A stretch of DNA of 10,746 nucleotides from a bacterium (GTDB taxonomy: Bacteria > SZUA-79 > Acidulodesulfobacterales > Acidulodesulfobacteraceae): assembly GCA_021803845.1 (NCBI GenBank), contig JAJZLA010000025.1, positions 1 through 10,746 on the forward strand. Reading direction: 5' to 3'. Made by a program: the position numbers and the translations under genes. Each line of letters begins with the position of its first letter. Position 1 is the first letter of the stretch. The notes under the pieces were generated by a model. The model did not search any database, was not told where the DNA came from, and worked only from the letters and a program-made list of their open reading frames with translations. This document shows positions 6,926 through 10,746 of this stretch, piece after piece.

Positions 6926-6953
6926 GACATTGTCCTTTGTTTTGTTGATTATA
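6926..6953 (-). promoter_or_regulatory. Weak lexA promoter -10 element and short palindrome
   Basis: On the minus strand a TATAAT (6948-6953) lies about 95 nt before the lexA ATG, but the bases 17 bp upstream (AAAAAC) are a poor -35. A 9-bp palindrome, GACA-N-TGTC (6926-6934), falls just after the predicted transcription start and could be an operator, though it matches no SOS box I know. Without this promoter lexA would rely on read-through from the restriction-modification gene, whose end (7001) is followed by no clear hairpin terminator. Confidence 0.3.
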
Positions 6954-7000
6954 ACCCCATATTTTTGATTGTTTTTTTCCTAAGCTAAATAAAAAATAAA

Positions 7001-9451
7001 TCATGTTAGTTTTGAAATTTCATTATTAGCTTCTTCAATTTTTTTACGTGCTTCCGCCGTCTTGTAGACAGCGTCTTTAAGGATTTCCCCTATCGATTTT
7101 TGAATTTCTTCCGATGGTAAAATAATTTTTATTTTCTTTAAGTCAGATGACCGAATACTTTGCAAGATTGAACCGCTTGAAATTCTCTCTAATTGTAACT
7201 GTCCATATTCCGAGTTTAAGAATGACACTATATAATAAGGATTGATTTCTTTTTTAATTTTGATATTAATAAGAAAACCTGAAGCAACACCACCTATTAA
7301 ATCAGGGGGTATATTTGCCGCTATACCAGAATTACCTGCTCTGGTCATCACAATAGAGTTTTCATCTACTTGATTTTTAATTATATCCTTATCATCAGTT
7401 TCAAGCGAATTTTTGATATATTTTAAATTTTCAAAATTTATTCCTTCTTTGGTTATGCTTTTGACAAGAATATATGGGATACCCTTTTTTTTATCAACAT
7501 AAATTGAGGCATCATCTATATTGGCACCATTATGAATAGATGCAATAATATCACCAAAATTGACCACTGAATATTTAGATTTTTCAATTTTATCTAAATT
7601 AGCAATATATTTCCTTAAATATCTTTTGGCTACAAAACTACTTTCTAAGAACTTTGATTTTATAAATAAATTATTTTCATCTGACTGTTTATTTTTATAA
7701 AATTTAGCAATATCAGGAATATCATCTTTGTTAATAGGTCTTCCTTTCTTATCATGTCCACAATATTTATTTATCGATATAAAAATATCTTTTTGCGGAT
7801 TTCTTCCTTTCTGAATAAATAATACGCTTGTATTAATAGTAACATTAGGACTAAAAGTTTCAAATGGCAATTCAACTATTGCAAATAAGTTTCCCTTATC
7901 CAAAATATACTGCCTTAGATATTCCTCTTGTTGATTTCCTAAAATACCACTTGGAAGCACCATTGCCATTCTTCCGCCGTTTTTTAATAAATCTAAACAT
8001 CTTTCTATAAATAAAACTTGGGGTTGTTCCTGTTTTTTTAATTTTTCCGTTTTAATCCACTTATTGACTTTACTATCAAACTTCCATTTATAACCGACAT
8101 TAAATTGTTTTAATTTTGCTTCTCCTGAAACAGTAATCTTACTTCCAAAAGGTGGATTTGTTAGTAAAATATCAAAACTTTCCATTGGAATCTTTAACTT
8201 TGTTTCTGCTTTCCAGTTATTAGGATTTTCCAAACTATCTTCACAGAAAATACCGGTTGTTCCATCGCCAACTAAATTCATATATGCCTTGGCAACTTTA
8301 CTTAGAAAATAATCCTTATCAATTCCCCTAAAATTATTTGTTGCAATATCAATTTTCTTCCTTACTATTTCTGTTTCCTTCCAACCAAGAGTTTGATATT
8401 TTCTATCCGCTATATCCCAAACATATTTTAAAGCATCAATTAAAAAACCCCCGCTACCACAAGCTGGATCTATAATTTTATCATTTTCATTAGGTTCTAA
8501 AATATCAACTACCATTTTAACAACATTTCTCGGCGTAAAAAATTGACCTTGTTCACCCTTTAGGGCATGCCCAATAAATGTTTCAAAAGCATCTGCTATA
8601 ATATCTCGCTCGCTATTCATTAAGGAATAATTTTGAAGTTCGCCCACGACATATATAATGGAATTTGTATCAAGTAAAATTCTATCGTCCATATCGATTA
8701 CTTCTGGCAAATTAGTCTTGACTTCTTGAAAAATTCCTAATATTCTTGATTCTACTTCTTCTGGTTTTTCATTTAATCCTGCACGAAATTTTATAATATC
8801 ATTAGGTGCAGTATTTTTTTCATCATAAAGTTTACAAAAAATTAAATTAATGAGTTGCTGCGCTAACACTTCATCTCTTGTTGCCCCAACTGTATTTGCG
8901 GCAAGATAATTCCTTATTGATTTAAATATTGCTTTTAAATTATGTGTTGGCTTTAAATCTTTTTGCTTAAATCTTCCGATATCTTCAATTCTTTGTCCAT
9001 ATTTTGGAATATTCGGAATTTCTTCAAACTCAATTCTCCCTTGTTTCTCAATTTTTCTTAAAAAGAACCTTTCATTTCCGTTAAACCAAACTCCCAAATA
9101 AGCATTTGAAAACCTTAAATAATCTTGAAGTTGTGTTCTTCCGTCTTTTCTTGTTTTATTTTTACATTCAACGATAATATAAATTTCATCTTCTTGTTTT
9201 TTACTATTAGGAAAAACTGCGATATCCACAGGATATTCTTTTTTCGTATCAGAAGGTCTTACTTTTACTCTAAATTGCGGTCTTGTTTGAATATGTTCTT
9301 TTGGGTAATTGTAATCTTCAACTAGTTGTCTGGTAAAAACTTGGACAGCCTCAATCTCTTCACTATTAGCTTTTACCTCTTGTCCAGAAATAAAATCAAC
9401 GAGATAACCTGTTTTTGTTTGATTTGAACCGCTTTCTTTTAATTTAGCCAT
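7001..9451 (-). CDS. Fused restriction-modification protein (HsdR_N nuclease, N6-adenine methylase, HsdS-like specificity domain)
   Basis: 816-aa protein with three parts. Residues about 25-145 resemble the type I HsdR N-terminal nuclease, with PD-(D/E)XK residues D76 (YPVDIAVF) and E95-x-K97 (VECKNK). Residues about 175-560 are an HsdM-type methylase: GQFFTPRNVV (302-311), SAM-binding DPACGSGGF (328-336) and catalytic NPPF (432-435). Residues about 625-816 resemble one HsdS target-recognition half, with the typical end SGSILQSIRSSDLKKIKIILPS and a terminal helix. Nuclease, methylase and specificity in one chain is the plan of type IIG enzymes; 816 aa is short for that class, and only one recognition domain is present. 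No separate hsdR or hsdS is in view. ATG 9451 has a weak SD (AAAGG). The gene is markedly AT-rich (two hand-counted lines 25-28% GC against 35% in one HD-gene line), which suggests transfer. Whether it cuts DNA or only methylates is unknown. Confidence 0.88.
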   Translation of the reverse strand: MAKLKESGSNQTKTGYLVDFISGQEVKANSEEIEAVQVFTRQLVEDYNYPKEHIQTRPQFRVKVRPSDTKKEYPVDIAVFPNSKKQEDEIYIIVECKNKTRKDGRTQLQDYLRFSNAYLGVWFNGNERFFLRKIEKQGRIEFEEIPNIPKYGQRIEDIGRFKQKDLKPTHNLKAIFKSIRNYLAANTVGATRDEVLAQQLINLIFCKLYDEKNTAPNDIIKFRAGLNEKPEEVESRILGIFQEVKTNLPEVIDMDDRILLDTNSIIYVVGELQNYSLMNSERDIIADAFETFIGHALKGEQGQFFTPRNVVKMVVDILEPNENDKIIDPACGSGGFLIDALKYVWDIADRKYQTLGWKETEIVRKKIDIATNNFRGIDKDYFLSKVAKAYMNLVGDGTTGIFCEDSLENPNNWKAETKLKIPMESFDILLTNPPFGSKITVSGEAKLKQFNVGYKWKFDSKVNKWIKTEKLKKQEQPQVLFIERCLDLLKNGGRMAMVLPSGILGNQQEEYLRQYILDKGNLFAIVELPFETFSPNVTINTSVLFIQKGRNPQKDIFISINKYCGHDKKGRPINKDDIPDIAKFYKNKQSDENNLFIKSKFLESSFVAKRYLRKYIANLDKIEKSKYSVVNFGDIIASIHNGANIDDASIYVDKKKGIPYILVKSITKEGINFENLKYIKNSLETDDKDIIKNQVDENSIVMTRAGNSGIAANIPPDLIGGVASGFLINIKIKKEINPYYIVSFLNSEYGQLQLERISSGSILQSIRSSDLKKIKIILPSEEIQKSIGEILKDAVYKTAEARKKIEEANNEISKLT

Positions 9452-9456
9452 GTTGT

Positions 9457-9618
9457 TTATCGACCTTTTAAATTAAAATTCCATCTTATATACGTTTCGT
9501 CGATTTCTACTGTCCCCTTTAATGCGCATGCCATAAGGTCTTCTTTAATAACTAATCATACGCGGTGGGCTAAATGCCATGCGGAACGGTAATAACCTGA
9601 CACTGACACGATGTTTCT
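9457..9618 (-). pseudogene. IS1595/ISXO2-type transposase fragment with in-frame stop
   Basis: Translating the minus strand gives a short piece of an IS1595-family DDE transposase: YYRSAWHLAHRV, a TGA stop (9556-9558), then LVIKEDLMACALKGTVEIDETYI. The family pattern is VSYxTAWxMAHRIR followed, after a gap, by G-x-V-E-V-D-E-T-Y-I-G-G; the aspartate in VEIDETYI is the first catalytic D of the DDE triad. The TGA replaces the conserved Arg, as a CGA-to-TGA change would. After ETYI similarity is lost (RWNFNLKGR, then TAA) only about 30 bp before the restriction-modification ATG. Upstream it runs into a stop at 9619-9621, so the zinc-binding N-terminus and the rest of the catalytic domain are gone. 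This is a dead relic. Confidence 0.75.
9485..9618 (-). mobile_element. Insertion-sequence remnant bordering the restriction-modification gene
   Basis: The extent of recognisable transposase similarity marks a deleted IS1595-family element. I could not identify terminal inverted repeats or a target-site duplication. Its position between the murJ-side sequence and the AT-rich restriction-modification gene makes it a likely scar of the event that brought the gene in, or of a later insertion at the island edge. Confidence 0.5.
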
Positions 9619-9647
9619 TTAGAATCATCCTATTTATTTTTTATTTT

Positions 9648-9677
9648 ATTATATCGAACATTAGGCGAACATGTCAA
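9648..9677 (-). promoter_or_regulatory. Consensus promoter with SOS-like direct-repeat operator, upstream of the restriction-modification gene
   Basis: On the minus strand TTGACA (9672-9677) and TATAAT (9648-9653), both perfect hexamers, are separated by 18 bp. The spacer region contains the direct repeat ATGTTCG-CCTA-ATGTTCG, that is GTTC-N7-GTTC, the form of the LexA operator known from Alphaproteobacteria. A repressor bound there would block RNA polymerase. Transcription would start near 9641 and cross the transposase relic before reaching the restriction-modification ATG at 9451, a leader of about 190 nt. LexA control is inferred from motif form and position. Confidence 0.65.
9655..9672. 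repeat. 7-bp direct repeat CGAACAT, 11-bp period
   Basis: On the plus strand CGAACAT-TAGG-CGAACAT gives two exact 7-bp copies spaced one helical turn apart, between the -10 and -35 hexamers of the promoter described at 9648-9677. This is the geometry of a tandem operator bound by a dimer on one DNA face. Confidence 0.75.
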
Positions 9678-9816
9678 TAAAAAATTTAATACTTTAAAAA
9701 TAACAGGTAAAAGAAATCTGCCGCATCATTTCTCCCCCTGTTTTTCCTATGCGCTCTTTACTGCCTTATGCGGTTTATATATTTATTTAACGCATTTAAG
9801 CAATTATGGTATATGG
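9678..9816. other. Non-coding stretch between murJ and the island promoter
   Basis: This is the rest of the 365-bp gap between murJ and the restriction-modification gene; the other parts are the transposase relic and the consensus promoter. I see no gene here. A 6-bp inverted repeat, CCGCAT (9721-9726) and ATGCGG (9768-9773), is separated by 41 bp. No clear hairpin with T-tract follows the murJ stop, so the murJ transcript end is not evident. Confidence 0.5.
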
Positions 9817-10746
9817 TTATAACTTTTTCATAATTACGTTTTTTAAAATATTTGCGAAATCGTTTTTTAAAGCAAACGAGGCAAAAATATATGCAATTAC
9901 GCCTGTTGCGAGGGAAGCCAAAACGACGGCTAACGGACCGTAATTGAGCCTGCCGAAAGCAACTATTAAAAATTCTACTATTAACCCCATAATGAAACTT
10001 GCAATTAAGGTTTTAGCAAACGACTTAAAGAAGTCTGCACCTAAACCTATACCCTTTTTTAGATGAAGCTTCCTTAAAAGAAACAGGTAATTAAAAATTA
10101 AGGATATGCTCGAAGCCAGAGCTAGTCCGTAAACGCCCATAACCCGCATAAGCAGGACGGCAAATATAATATTTATAATCAGTGAAATTATAGCCGCATT
10201 TACTGGGGTCTTGGTATCTTTCATGGAATAAAAAACCGGAACAACGGTTTTTAATAGAGCTGACGCCCACAAGCCGGCGGTAAAAAAAAGAAGGACTCCG
10301 GCTGTTTTTTGCGCATCGGCCGCATTGAATATTCCGTGCATGTATATCAATTTTACGAGACTGCCCTTTAAAAGGATTAATCCTACGCTTGAAGGAATTA
10401 TTATAAAAAACATCAGGGACGAGGCAAAATTAAAAGCTCCGTCAACTTCCTTGACGTCGTTTTTTGCAAACGAAGCGGAAAGGGTCGGAAAAATAGCCGT
10501 CTGCATAGCTATGGCAAAAACGCCGAGGGGGAACTGATAAAGCCTGTCGCCGTAGTAAAGAAAGGAAATGCTCCCTGCGGGCAAAAAAGATGCGAGAAGA
10601 GTATCAAAAACCAGATTGAGCTGAATTACCGCCATCCCGATAAGGGACGGCGTCAGCAGTTTAAAAACTGATTTTACGCCGCTGTTTCTAAAATTAAATT
10701 TGAAACCGAGGCTGATTTTCTTTTTTTTAATATAATAAATCTGCAA
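9817..10746 (-). CDS. murJ: Lipid II flippase MurJ (MviN), C-terminal part, 5' end beyond window
   Basis: Inner-membrane MOP-superfamily transporter that flips lipid II to the periplasmic side for peptidoglycan synthesis. The 310 residues present match the C-terminal 60% of a protein of about 510-520 aa, and the frame is open at the right edge, so the true start lies outside. Diagnostic family sequence is near the beginning of the visible part: VFDTLLASFLPAGSISFLYYGDRL, continuing QFPLGVFAIAMQTAIFPTLS, recorded here in two adjacent pieces. A further landmark is VVPVFYSMKDTKTPV. Roughly nine to ten hydrophobic helices follow in regular order. It ends at the TAA at 9817-9819. The next gene on the same strand, the restriction-modification gene, is 365 bp away behind its own promoter, so the two are probably not co-transcribed. 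Identity is firm. Confidence 0.95.
   Translation of the reverse strand: MQIYYIKKKKISLGFKFNFRNSGVKSVFKLLTPSLIGMAVIQLNLVFDTLLASFLPAGSISFLYYGDRLYQFPLGVFAIAMQTAIFPTLSASFAKNDVKEVDGAFNFASSLMFFIIIPSSVGLILLKGSLVKLIYMHGIFNAADAQKTAGVLLFFTAGLWASALLKTVVPVFYSMKDTKTPVNAAIISLIINIIFAVLLMRVMGVYGLALASSISLIFNYLFLLRKLHLKKGIGLGADFFKSFAKTLIASFIMGLIVEFLIVAFGRLNYGPLAVVLASLATGVIAYIFASFALKNDFANILKNVIMKKL

Noticed and set aside
6926..6934. GACA-N-TGTC palindrome as the lexA operator
   Set aside because: Too short and unlike the SOS boxes I know (CTGT-N8-ACAG, GAAC-N4-GTTC, GTTC-N7-GTTC); kept only as part of a low-confidence regulatory entry.
9694..9729. Minus-strand micro-frame (MMRQISFTCYF) with a GGGGGAG sequence just upstream
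   Set aside because: Only 12 codons, no promoter identified before it and no recognisable peptide; at most a truncated gene start or leader peptide, which I cannot support.
9721..9773. CCGCAT/ATGCGG inverted repeat as murJ terminator or IS end
   Set aside because: The arms are 6 bp with a 41-nt loop and no T-tract, and no second copy was found at the other side of the island, so neither role is supported.
1..10746. CRISPR arrays, tRNA or rRNA genes
   Set aside because: I saw no regularly spaced direct repeats of CRISPR size, no tRNA-like T-loop and acceptor combination, and no rRNA-like stretch.

Overview
The window reads as a low-GC, Gram-negative-type bacterial chromosome. A phoH – 7TM-HD phosphodiesterase – ybeY – dgkA block, a BCAM0308-type zinc-ribbon gene, an L,D-transpeptidase, lexA and murJ together suggest a Deltaproteobacteria-like or related lineage. 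That placement is inference from gene content and order, not a phylogeny.

Layout, left to right. Positions 1-4223 hold a tightly packed minus-strand operon transcribed from right to left: phoH (4223-3120), a PgpH/YqfF-like membrane HD phosphodiesterase (3157-839), ybeY (924-382) and dgkA (385 to beyond base 1). Every junction overlaps, by 38, 86 and 4 bp. A near-consensus promoter at 4282-4309 drives the block. Next comes a small zinc-ribbon gene on the minus strand (4856-4335), divergent from a membrane-anchored L,D-transpeptidase on the plus strand (5027-6058). lexA (6846-6070, minus) converges on the transpeptidase with an 11-nt gap, and its probable terminator lies inside the transpeptidase coding sequence.

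Positions 7001 to about 9700 look like an accessory island between lexA and murJ. It holds one AT-rich gene for an 816-aa fused restriction-modification protein (HsdR_N-type PD-(D/E)XK nuclease, N6-adenine methylase, HsdS-like specificity domain). Just upstream is a decayed IS1595/ISXO2-type transposase fragment with an in-frame stop. Upstream of that is a promoter with perfect -35 and -10 hexamers whose 18-bp spacer contains the direct repeat GTTC-N7-GTTC, the form of the alphaproteobacterial LexA (SOS) operator. lexA is the next gene downstream of the restriction-modification gene on the same strand, and its own immediate upstream region has only a weak promoter and no such repeat. The island may therefore have captured an SOS promoter, perhaps lexA's own. 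The right edge (9817-10746, minus) is the C-terminal 60% of murJ.

The core genes cover RNA maturation and quality control (ybeY, phoH), cyclic dinucleotide turnover (HD protein), envelope lipid recycling (dgkA), lipid II export (murJ), peptidoglycan cross-linking (L,D-transpeptidase) and the DNA-damage response (lexA). The island adds a DNA-defence gene.
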